64,000 bases of DNA, taken from the NCBI GenBank assembly GCA_001604135.1, contig LVAT01000007.1, positions 50,947-114,946 of the forward strand, in the 5' to 3' direction. Under the pieces are notes generated by a model, which was not told the origin of the DNA, ran no database searches, and worked only from the letters and a program-made list of their open reading frames with translations. Both the position numbers and the translations under genes were made by a program. This document shows positions 1 through 7,513 of the stretch, piece after piece. Position 1 is the first letter of the stretch. Every line of letters begins with the position of its first letter. Source of the DNA: Clostridiales bacterium Firm_14 (GTDB lineage Bacteria > Bacillota > Clostridia > Saccharofermentanales > Saccharofermentanaceae).

Positions 1-1
1 C

Positions 2-52
2 GATCTTGAAGGTGTTGACCTTGACGGTGACGGAATAATCGATGTTCATTAA
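2..52 (+). CDS. 3' end of a protein with a calcium-binding (dockerin/EF-hand-like) loop
   Basis: The open frame enters from the left edge and stops at a TAA (50-52). Its last 16 residues read DLEGVDLDGDGIIDVH. The DLDGDGIID stretch has the DxDxDG spacing of a calcium-binding loop as found in dockerins, thrombospondin type-3 repeats and EF-hands. Such loops are common at the ends of secreted clostridial proteins. The fragment is too short to tell which family this is, or whether the protein is a cellulosomal enzyme. The next gene starts 14 bases later, so the two could be cotranscribed. Confidence 0.45.
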   Translation, partial: DLEGVDLDGDGIIDVH

Positions 53-66
53 TTGAGGTTTGGTAA

Positions 67-1050
67 GTGGAAACAAGGATTGACAGATTCGGCAGTGTCC
101 GTGAGGACAAGATAAAGCAGCTCAAGGAGTTGATCGAAGAGTCTAAATATATCGTGTTCCTCGGAGGAGCAGGTGTATCCACCGAGAGCGGAATTCCTGA
201 TTTCAGAAGCGGCGCCGGCATCTACAATACTGAGAGCGGTACCAAGTACAGACCTATCGATATCATCGCTCATGATTTCTTCATGGAGCATCCTGAAGAT
301 TTCTATGATTTCTATAAGCGTAAGCTCATCTATCCTGATGCAAGACCCAATAAGGCTCACAAGGCTCTCGTAAGACTTGAGAGACAGGGAAAGCTTAAGG
401 CCATCATCACTCAGAATATCGATAACCTCCACCAGGAAGCAGGCAGTAAGTGCGTGATCGAGCTTCACGGTTCAGTTTACAGAAACTACTGCATGGACTG
501 CGGCAAGAAGTTCAATATTGAATACATTGCTTCTCAGGAAGGTGTTCCTCACTGTGACAAGTGCGGCGGCATCGTAAGACCTGACATCGTTCTTTATGAA
601 GAGAACTTGGAGCACGAGAATGTTGATAATGCGATCAAGGCAGTTAAGAAGTGCGACCTCATGATCATTGCCGGAACATCGCTTACGGTTTATCCGGCTG
701 CTACTTTCGCACAGTTCTTAAAGCATGACCGCATCGTTATCATTAACAAGAGTTCGACATATATGGATCTTAAGGCTTTGCTTACGATCCACGATAATGT
801 AGGTGAAGTTCTAGATAAGGTAGTTCCGAAGCGTGTATCAAGGAAGACGACAGCTTCCAAGACAGGCGCTAAGAAGAGTACGTCAAAGAAGACAACTTCT
901 AAGACAACAACCAAAGCAGCTCCTAAGACAACCACAAAGGCAGCACAAAAGACTACGGCTAAGGCTGCTCCGAAGAAAGAAACAGCCAAGAAACCTTCAG
1001 CTAAGAAACCTGCAGCTTCAAAGGCGAAGAAGGATGAAAGCAAATCTTAA
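67..1050 (+). CDS. Sir2-family NAD-dependent protein deacylase with a histone-H1-like C-terminal tail
   Basis: Sirtuins remove acyl groups from lysines, consuming NAD and releasing nicotinamide and O-acyl-ADP-ribose. The core (about residues 1-255) has the NAD-binding GGAGVSTESGIPDFRS (33-48), TQNIDNLH (115-122), the catalytic histidine in ELHGS (His134), two zinc CxxC pairs (Cys142/145 and Cys163/166) and GTSLTVYP (203-210). The start is a GTG with a GAGG-type ribosome site about 8 bases upstream. Residues from about 256 to 327 form a Lys/Ala/Thr-rich tail built from repeats such as KTTTKAAPKTTTKAAQK. That is unlike ordinary bacterial sirtuins of about 240-250 aa and resembles histone H1 or HupB tails, which suggests nucleic-acid binding (inference). 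The end overlaps the next gene by 17 bases. Confidence 0.93.
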   Translation: METRIDRFGSVREDKIKQLKELIEESKYIVFLGGAGVSTESGIPDFRSGAGIYNTESGTKYRPIDIIAHDFFMEHPEDFYDFYKRKLIYPDARPNKAHKALVRLERQGKLKAIITQNIDNLHQEAGSKCVIELHGSVYRNYCMDCGKKFNIEYIASQEGVPHCDKCGGIVRPDIVLYEENLEHENVDNAIKAVKKCDLMIIAGTSLTVYPAATFAQFLKHDRIVIINKSSTYMDLKALLTIHDNVGEVLDKVVPKRVSRKTTASKTGAKKSTSKKTTSKTTTKAAPKTTTKAAQKTTAKAAPKKETAKKPSAKKPAASKAKKDESKS

Positions 1051-2896
1051 CTACTACGAAGAAAAGGATAAATCGATAATTGCCGATCTTGCCTCTTATG
1101 GAAGGCAGAGCGGCATTTTATCATTCTTCAGACTGATTACTTTTCTTGGAGCGGCAGGGCTTATCATCGGCGGTATTGCATCACAGATACCGGCGCTTTA
1201 TATTTCCGGCGCTTTCATTTTCTTAAGCTTTATCATTTTCTGCATCGTTCACGGAAGGATCCTGGATAAGGTCAATTATCTTACTGAATTATCCAAGGTT
1301 AATTCTTCTTATATCGCCAGGATCAAGGGCGATTTCAATGAGCTCCGCAATATCGCTGTAAAGGGCTTGAAGAGGGCAGAAGATATAGGTCTTGCAAAGA
1401 GCAGGCTATACGGAAAGGACTTCGAAGTTGCCGATCACGATTACTGCGTTGATCTTGATGTCTTCGGAAAGAAATCCCTTTTCTCACTTCTTAACGTTTC
1501 CGAGACTTCTTTCGGCAGAAGAAGATTTGCCGAGAGCCTTTTAAATCCGCATGTTTCAGAGATTACCACAGACGAGCTTAAGTCAAAGCAGGCTTCGGTT
1601 AAGGAGCTTATCGGCAAGCCCGATGTCCTTATGGATTATCAGGCAACGGCGAGACTCGGAAGAATGGTGAAAGATCCCAAGGCTCTTATGGATTTTGCAG
1701 GGAACGGATCGAAAACGAAGACCATTGCAAATGTCCTCGGAATTATAGGATGCGTTATCTGGGTTTCGGTTCCCATAGCTTATGTCATCGTTCCCGATTA
1801 TGCTGCGGCAACTATCCCTTCCTGTCTTATCATCAACCTGTTCATCTTCATGGCAGGCCGTATCTTCAATGACGTTTATCTTAAGGCGTGCGAGGGAATG
1901 CCTGCACAGGTAAAGACGATACTTAAGCTCTATAAGATCCTTGAGAATGCAGGCTTTGAGGACGAAGGGCTGAAGTCACTCATAAAGGGTTCTGATGAAT
2001 CAAAGGGTGCATATGAATCATTAAAGAAGCTTAACGATGTGCTTAAGATCGCAGGACTCCGTTCACAGCCTTTGTTTGCTCTGTTACTAAATCTTATAGC
2101 TCCTTTGGATTATCTGATCTCATTCATGCTCGGCAACTGGGCCGTAAATCACGGCAAGTACCTGCCGTCTTATATCAGCGGTTTATCAGAAGTGGAAGCG
2201 CTTATGTGCGCTGCACAGACAGGTCTTGTTCTTCCTGTAAGCACTTTCCCTGTATTTGTTGAATCGGATAATGCAGTAGATAATGCTTATTTTGAAGGTT
2301 ATGACCTTGCCCATCCGCTCCTTGCGATCGATACTGTCGTCAGGAATTCCGTAAAGATCAGTAATGACATTGCGATCATCACAGGTTCTAACATGTCCGG
2401 CAAGACAACTATGATAAGGACCGTCGGTGTATGTACGATCCTCTCGCTTACAGGCGGTCTTGTACCTGCAACAAACCTGAAGCTTGGCAGGATGAGGGTA
2501 ATGAGCTCCATGAGGATCGTCGACAGCATTGAGGAGAATATGAGTACTTTTAAGGCAGAACTCATAAGGATCTCCGGAATAGTTAATGCAGCAGGGGAAG
2601 AGAAGGCTCTGTTATTCCTCATTGATGAGATATTCAGGGGAACGAACTCAGATGACAGGACCGAAGGTGCCCTTACTGTTCTTAAGAAGTTATCGAAGCC
2701 TTATATCTGCGGCCTTATGACAACGCACGATTATGCGATGATCGATAAGACGCAGACAGGTTTTGACAATATACGTTATTATCACTTCTCGGAGTCTTAT
2801 ACGGACACGGAAATAGTCTTTGACTATAAGCTGGCATCCGGAATAAGCAGGCAATCAAACGCTAAGTACCTTATGAAACTGGTCGGAATCGAATGA
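1034..2896 (+). CDS. MutS-related ATPase with membrane segments
   Basis: This 620-aa protein has a C-terminal MutS-type ABC ATPase domain: Walker A GSNMSGKTT near residue 451, Walker B FLIDEIFRGTNSDDR near 525, and a TTHDYAM switch motif. The N-terminal mismatch-binding domain of MutS is absent. Instead there is a hydrophobic pair at about residues 28-72 and a second at about 231-277, so the protein is probably membrane-attached. This is a known but uncharacterised MutS-like branch in Bacillota; a role in mismatch repair should not be assumed. The ATG at 1034 was chosen because the frame upstream of it is only the Arg/Gln-rich shadow of the sirtuin tail. It overlaps the sirtuin gene by 17 bases, which suggests translational coupling. 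Confidence 0.85.
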   Translation: MKANLNYYEEKDKSIIADLASYGRQSGILSFFRLITFLGAAGLIIGGIASQIPALYISGAFIFLSFIIFCIVHGRILDKVNYLTELSKVNSSYIARIKGDFNELRNIAVKGLKRAEDIGLAKSRLYGKDFEVADHDYCVDLDVFGKKSLFSLLNVSETSFGRRRFAESLLNPHVSEITTDELKSKQASVKELIGKPDVLMDYQATARLGRMVKDPKALMDFAGNGSKTKTIANVLGIIGCVIWVSVPIAYVIVPDYAAATIPSCLIINLFIFMAGRIFNDVYLKACEGMPAQVKTILKLYKILENAGFEDEGLKSLIKGSDESKGAYESLKKLNDVLKIAGLRSQPLFALLLNLIAPLDYLISFMLGNWAVNHGKYLPSYISGLSEVEALMCAAQTGLVLPVSTFPVFVESDNAVDNAYFEGYDLAHPLLAIDTVVRNSVKISNDIAIITGSNMSGKTTMIRTVGVCTILSLTGGLVPATNLKLGRMRVMSSMRIVDSIEENMSTFKAELIRISGIVNAAGEEKALLFLIDEIFRGTNSDDRTEGALTVLKKLSKPYICGLMTTHDYAMIDKTQTGFDNIRYYHFSESYTDTEIVFDYKLASGISRQSNAKYLMKLVGIE

Positions 2897-2977
2897 TATA
2901 GAGGCGAAAATTTTTCATTTTTACCTCATTTATGTCAGTTTTTGGATAACAAATGTTAAATTTGTTGACTAGTATTC

Positions 2978-3006
2978 TTGATTTCTTATTTTCTATTCAT
3001 TAGAAT
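2978..3006 (+). promoter_or_regulatory. Sigma-A-type promoter for the kinase/vWA/PP2C cassette
   Basis: TTGATT (2978-2983) and TAGAAT (3001-3006) are separated by 17 bases. The gene start at 3033 follows at a suitable distance, preceded by the ribosome site GGAGAGAAGG. The surrounding 2897-3032 gap is strongly AT-rich. Confidence 0.55.
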
Positions 3007-3032
3007 TATCTTGGAGAGAAGGTGTTTAGATA

Positions 3033-4730
3033 ATGTTCGAAGGCTTGAGCAAGTATTTTTCTATTGTTCTTGATTACTCTGTTGTTTTGGAATGTTCCAA
3101 CGGAGTTTTATTTGATGAACTCTTAAACCTCTTCAACGATTATGGTATCGACTGTTATGTCAACGATACATTTAAGGTCCTCCACAAGTGTGTAATCGCT
3201 CAGCAGGATCCTAAGGACAAGGCTGTTCAGCCCGCAATGCGTTCGTTGATGCAGAGCCTTCTTACCACTAATAAGCTCCACCTTATCAATACATGTAATA
3301 CCGAGAGATTCATCGAGCAGGTAAATGAACTCGATTACTCGGTTCTTCTCACTACAGAGAGAAGTATTCTTTTTAAGAGATTCTTCGAAAAGGATCTCAC
3401 ATATAATCACGACGTTGCTATCCTCTCTCCAAAGGGACTCAGGATCTATTCGTCTCTTCAGGAGATGAAGGAAGATAATCCTCTTCCTGAGATCAGCAGC
3501 CTCGCTAAGATCGATTCATTCCTTGATTCGGATGCCAGAGCCAACATCGGTGACATCGTTAATTACAACGGCGGTGAGAGAATGGTTCTCGAGAAGAGGC
3601 TTTCCGGCGGCGCCGAAGGAATGGTATTCCTTACAGACAATAAGAAGCTTATTGCCAAGGTTTATCACAAGGGCGTTATCACGCCTTTAAGATGGGCTAA
3701 GCTTAAGAAGCTCACAGAACTCGGTATTACTTCGACATCTTTCTGTGCTCCACAGTCTTTGCTCTATTTCAGAAATGTTCCTATCGGATATACGATGTTC
3801 CTAGGAAAGGGTACGACGTTAAGCAATGTTTTCGACGGTCCTGATGCAATCTTAGAGCATTTCCCTGACTGGACGAGACTCGATATCTGTGAGACATTGC
3901 TCTCGCTTATCGGAAAATATCTCTATCTCCACATGCATGACGTTATTGCAGGAGACATCCAGCTTAAGAATGCTTTGATCGAGGATTCGGCTCATCAGTA
4001 TCTTATCGATATGGATAGTGTACAGGTCGGGAATTATCCTTGTCCTGTCGGCACTGAGGATTTCACGGATCCTAATCTCTGGGGCAAGGATTTCTCAGGC
4101 TTTGTAAGATCATTGAAGGACGAAGACTATTCGATCGCAATGCTTGTATTCTCCATATTGTTCTGTGGTCTCCATCCTTATGCGACGAGAAACGGCGCTG
4201 AGACGTTAAGGGAAGAGATTTTAAACAAGAATTTCCCTTATACTCTTGATAATTCGAATACTGAACATATCCCGTTAGGCGGATATGACCATATCTGGGA
4301 ATATCTCCCTGAATATCTGCGCAAGATGCTTTACAGGACTTTCAAGGAAGGTAAGTCTTATGAAGCCGTTTGCTGGAGAGATGCAATTCAGCAGTACATG
4401 ACTGAATTGGAGAATTTCAAGTATGACGATGCGGAAGCATATAAGCTTTTCCCTTGCGAGGATTATAAGCAGCTGAGTATCAATGTAGAAGAATATAGAG
4501 CAATGCTTGCTGAGCAGAAAGAATCCGCTCAGAGAGCCGCTGAACCGAAGCCGAAATTCGAGAAGAAGCAGTTTAATAATGTTCCTTCCGGAAGGTTTGT
4601 TTCTTCCAGCGTAGGTGAGTCGAGCAGTTTCAGACCGATGAAGTTTGATGACGATAAACCCGCCAAAAATGAAGCTCCCGTTTCTATACCTACACCTGCT
4701 CCTAAGAAGAAATTCTTCGGTTTATTCTGA
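3033..4730 (+). CDS. Divergent protein kinase of a TerY-P-type cassette
   Basis: A 565-aa cytoplasmic protein. The kinase-like domain spans about residues 180-460. It has a glycine-rich loop LSGGAEGMVF (near 188), an AKVYH lysine, a catalytic-loop equivalent AGDIQLKNALI (near 306, Asp and Asn kept but the HRD His/Arg lost), and IDMDS in place of DFG (near 325). This fits the YegI/TerY-P kinase group rather than the PASTA kinases. The first about 180 residues are not recognised; their alternating hydrophobic and acidic pattern could be a divergent PIN/NYN-like fold, but this is weak. The C-terminus is a flexible Pro/Lys tail. A vWA gene and a PP2C gene follow directly, the combination described as the TerY-phosphorylation triad, so the kinase probably acts with them. 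A good ribosome site supports the ATG start. Confidence 0.8.
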   Translation: MFEGLSKYFSIVLDYSVVLECSNGVLFDELLNLFNDYGIDCYVNDTFKVLHKCVIAQQDPKDKAVQPAMRSLMQSLLTTNKLHLINTCNTERFIEQVNELDYSVLLTTERSILFKRFFEKDLTYNHDVAILSPKGLRIYSSLQEMKEDNPLPEISSLAKIDSFLDSDARANIGDIVNYNGGERMVLEKRLSGGAEGMVFLTDNKKLIAKVYHKGVITPLRWAKLKKLTELGITSTSFCAPQSLLYFRNVPIGYTMFLGKGTTLSNVFDGPDAILEHFPDWTRLDICETLLSLIGKYLYLHMHDVIAGDIQLKNALIEDSAHQYLIDMDSVQVGNYPCPVGTEDFTDPNLWGKDFSGFVRSLKDEDYSIAMLVFSILFCGLHPYATRNGAETLREEILNKNFPYTLDNSNTEHIPLGGYDHIWEYLPEYLRKMLYRTFKEGKSYEAVCWRDAIQQYMTELENFKYDDAEAYKLFPCEDYKQLSINVEEYRAMLAEQKESAQRAAEPKPKFEKKQFNNVPSGRFVSSSVGESSSFRPMKFDDDKPAKNEAPVSIPTPAPKKKFFGLF

Positions 4731-4792
4731 AGCCTCTTCTGATATAATTTTTATGTGCAAACTATTAACTCTCGAATATTCGGAGGACTTTT

Positions 4793-5524
4793 ATGGCGGA
4801 CGGTTTTTCTAGTTCAGATTTCGGTACAAGTACGAAGAGAAGACTCCCGATCTGTTTCGCTCTTGATACATCAGGTTCCATGATGGGCAACCCGATCAAG
4901 CAGCTCAACATGGGCCTTCAGAACTTTGTGGCTTCGATCAAATCAAATGATGATACAAGATCTTCAACAGACATAGCTATCATTACATTCGGTTCCAAGG
5001 TTGAGATCGTAATGCCTTTCGGTAAGATCTCCAAGGAGAAGGGTCTGCCTGAGATCACGGCATCGACTACGCTTACTCCGATCGGTGAAGGCGTACTTAC
5101 TGCATTAGAGCTCCTCAATGCCCGTAAAGAAGGCTATAAGGAGATGGGAATCAAGTATTTCCAGCCCTGGCTCGTTGTAATTACAGACGGTGCACCGCAG
5201 GGTCCCAATGCCATGCAGAACATGGAGCGTGCCATCGAAGCTTGTAATGAACTCGAGAGAGACGATAAGCTCGTTGTTTTCAATATCGGCGTTGGTTCCG
5301 GTGTCGACTTTGATATATTGAAGAGGCTTTCCATCAAGCGTCCCGAACCGATCTCGGTAAACTCTGCTGATTTCGGCAAACTCTTTGAATTCCTCGGTTC
5401 TTCGTCATCTTCCATCGTATCGTCCGGCATGAGTGACGATGCGCTTTATAACATCGACACTACGCCCCAGGGCAAGGCTGTCGACATGGATGATTTCATG
5501 AAGTTCATTAATGAGGAAAGCTGA
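4793..5524 (+). CDS. von Willebrand factor A domain protein, TerY-like
   Basis: A 243-aa protein that is almost entirely a vWA domain. The MIDAS metal site is visible as DTSGSMMG (about residues 25-32), followed by a conserved threonine region and ITDGAPQG near 130. TerY-type vWA proteins are cytoplasmic and act as scaffolds beside a kinase and a PP2C phosphatase, which matches the genes on both sides. No signal peptide is seen. The gene is preceded by CGGAGG and its stop overlaps the next start (TGATG). The target of the module is unknown. Confidence 0.85.
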   Translation: MADGFSSSDFGTSTKRRLPICFALDTSGSMMGNPIKQLNMGLQNFVASIKSNDDTRSSTDIAIITFGSKVEIVMPFGKISKEKGLPEITASTTLTPIGEGVLTALELLNARKEGYKEMGIKYFQPWLVVITDGAPQGPNAMQNMERAIEACNELERDDKLVVFNIGVGSGVDFDILKRLSIKRPEPISVNSADFGKLFEFLGSSSSSIVSSGMSDDALYNIDTTPQGKAVDMDDFMKFINEES

Positions 5525-6606
5525 TGTATACGGGAATTACGGTTGGAGCGATCACAACCATAGGTAATAAGCATGTTAACCGCGGTACTCCCTGTGAGGA
5601 CGCATCTTTTGCTGTTGCCAAAAACGGTGTTTCTGTTGTTTGTATAGCCGACGGAGCAGGCGGTAAGCAGTATACCGATGCCAGATTCGGTTCTGATTGC
5701 GCCGTTCATGTTATCACTGATACATTATGCGAGCATTTCGATGCTTTATACAGCGAGAACAGGGAGGCAGCCGTAAGAGGTTATCTTATGGCAAAGCTCC
5801 GCGTTGCTTTCGCAGGCATTATGGAAGAGCGTACGATCGACGTGATCGACAGGCTGTCCTGCACATTGCTCTTTGTTGCAGTCAAGGACAGAAGAATGAT
5901 GATCGGTCATATCGGCGACGGACTTATCGTAAGGATATCTCCTTCAGGCGTAAGCCCCATCTCGATGCCGCAGAACGATAAAGATGGTAAGACTTATTTT
6001 GTTACCGCAGCGCATGCAGATAATTACATGCGTCTCCTTAAGACAACTGTTGACGATGTCCACGCGATAGCGCTCATGACTGACGGCGTTCAGGACAGCG
6101 TATATAACGAAGAGGCAGGACTTGTTAAGCCCGTAGTCGCCAAGATGGCTGAGACATTCGCAGAAGGCAGGGAAGAAGGCGAGAAATCTATCCTTGATAC
6201 TGTTAAGCAGTATATCGTCGGCGCTTCCAATGCCAGTGATGACGCGAGTTTCGGTGTCATGTATTTCGATGGCACGAAAGCGCCTTCGCCTGATACTTTA
6301 GAGACCTCAGCTGCCAAGTTTGCTTCTTCGACTGAGACATTCAAGGATCTCTCACTGGCAATCAAGCCTGAGCTTATAAATGCCCATGAGATAATCGTGA
6401 AGTGTGCAGGCGGTGAAGTTTCCGAGACAGAGCAGGCTCCTGCCGAACCTGTTAAGGAAGAGGCTCAGATGCCTGCTGAAGTTAATACTGAAACCCCTGC
6501 AAAGGAGCCTTCCAAGCTCAGCAAGATCTCAATTATCGTGCTTGTTATCGGAGTTATCCTTTGCCTTGTTGGTGCAATAGAATTAGTGCTTTCGCTTAAA
6601 GGGTGA
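5524..6606 (+). CDS. PP2C-family Ser/Thr phosphatase with C-terminal membrane anchor
   Basis: A 360-aa protein. The N-terminal about 250 residues carry PP2C motifs: an early CED acidic site, IADGAGG, HIGDG, LMTDGV and SDDASF, supplying the metal-binding aspartates. A Glu/Pro/Ala-rich linker follows, then a single transmembrane helix (KISIIVLVIGVILCLVGAIE) at the very end, so the phosphatase domain is probably held on the cytoplasmic face. The start codon overlaps the vWA stop. As third member of the kinase-vWA-PP2C set it presumably reverses phosphorylation by the upstream kinase. It is distinct from the second PP2C gene at 47751-48497, which pairs with the PASTA kinase. Confidence 0.87.
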   Translation: MYTGITVGAITTIGNKHVNRGTPCEDASFAVAKNGVSVVCIADGAGGKQYTDARFGSDCAVHVITDTLCEHFDALYSENREAAVRGYLMAKLRVAFAGIMEERTIDVIDRLSCTLLFVAVKDRRMMIGHIGDGLIVRISPSGVSPISMPQNDKDGKTYFVTAAHADNYMRLLKTTVDDVHAIALMTDGVQDSVYNEEAGLVKPVVAKMAETFAEGREEGEKSILDTVKQYIVGASNASDDASFGVMYFDGTKAPSPDTLETSAAKFASSTETFKDLSLAIKPELINAHEIIVKCAGGEVSETEQAPAEPVKEEAQMPAEVNTETPAKEPSKLSKISIIVLVIGVILCLVGAIELVLSLKG

Positions 6607-6613
6607 GTGATCT

Positions 6614-7507
6614 ATGAGAGAAGAGAAGAAATACGAGATTTTGCCGGGTGTTGAGATTCCCGACATTAAGAAGATCCAGGAAGCTGCTTCTGACTTCAGC
6701 ATTTCAGAAGTAGGCGATGTCGATATCAATACTGTTGCTTACGAGCCCATCATGTCAGCAGTTACGCCTTCAGTATCGCCAGAAGAGCTTGCAAGACTCC
6801 AGGCTCTTGGTGTTAAGGTCGCGGAAGACGAAGAGCGCTCCAGGGCTGAGAGCAAGGCTAAGATGGACAAGATCATGAAGAACGTTCAGGCTCCTGAATC
6901 CATTGGTGACCTTAAGGCTTCTCATATTGCCCAGCTTGACGAAGAGAAGCGCAAGCAGCTTGAAGAGAACATGAAGGAAGCTAACCAGCAGCAGGCTGAG
7001 GAAGAGGCTAAGAATAAGGCGCGTGAAGAACGCCGCCAGCTCCAGCAGAGACTCCTCGAAGAGTCCAGGGAAAAGGCTCAGAAGGAAGCAGAAGAAAGAT
7101 CTGCAAGAGAAGCTGCAGAGAAGGCTAAGAAAGAAGCAGAGGAGAAAGCCGCTAAGGAAGCTGCTGAAAAGGCTGCAAAGGAAGAGGCTGAGCGCAGGGC
7201 CAAAGAAGATGCCGAGAAGGCTGCTAAGGAAGCCGCTGAGAAAGCAGAAAGAGAAGCTGCCGAGAAGAAAGCTGCTGAGATCGCTGAGAGAGAAGCCAAG
7301 GTTCAGGCTGCTAAGGAAGCTGCACAGAAAGCTGCGAAAGAGGCTCTCGGAAAGGCTGCCAGCAATGCCGCTGTTAAGGCTGCGGAAGAAACGAACAAGA
7401 AAGAACCCGTTAAGCCCATCTGGGAAGTTAAGAAGACTACGACTACGCTTTCTACTGAAGAGACGACAGAAGCATTCAAGGAATTCCTTGACGACGATAC
7501 TTTCTGA
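6614..7507 (+). CDS. Long Ala/Lys/Glu-rich coiled-coil protein
   Basis: A 297-aa protein whose middle (about residues 100-260) is an uninterrupted charged helix built on variants of EKAAKEAAEKA, with heptad-like spacing predicting a long coiled coil or single alpha-helix. The N-terminal about 100 residues and the C-terminal about 35 residues are non-repetitive. No enzyme motif, signal peptide or membrane segment is seen. It starts 8 bases after the PP2C stop and is the last gene of the kinase/vWA/PP2C cassette, so it may be a scaffold or substrate of that module (inference). The low-complexity composition makes database hits unreliable. Confidence 0.75.
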   Translation: MREEKKYEILPGVEIPDIKKIQEAASDFSISEVGDVDINTVAYEPIMSAVTPSVSPEELARLQALGVKVAEDEERSRAESKAKMDKIMKNVQAPESIGDLKASHIAQLDEEKRKQLEENMKEANQQQAEEEAKNKAREERRQLQQRLLEESREKAQKEAEERSAREAAEKAKKEAEEKAAKEAAEKAAKEEAERRAKEDAEKAAKEAAEKAEREAAEKKAAEIAEREAKVQAAKEAAQKAAKEALGKAASNAAVKAAEETNKKEPVKPIWEVKKTTTTLSTEETTEAFKEFLDDDTF

Positions 7508-7513
7508 ACCTGA

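Noticed and set aside
833..1033. Longer N-terminus for the MutS-like protein
   Set aside because: The added residues are an Arg/Gln-rich out-of-frame reading of the sirtuin tail; the ATG at 1034 gives a family-like beginning.
690..1043. 117-codon minus-strand frame with hydrophobic Val/Phe/Leu-rich product
   Set aside because: It is the complement of the Lys/Ala repeat tail of the sirtuin; such repeats automatically leave long open frames opposite.
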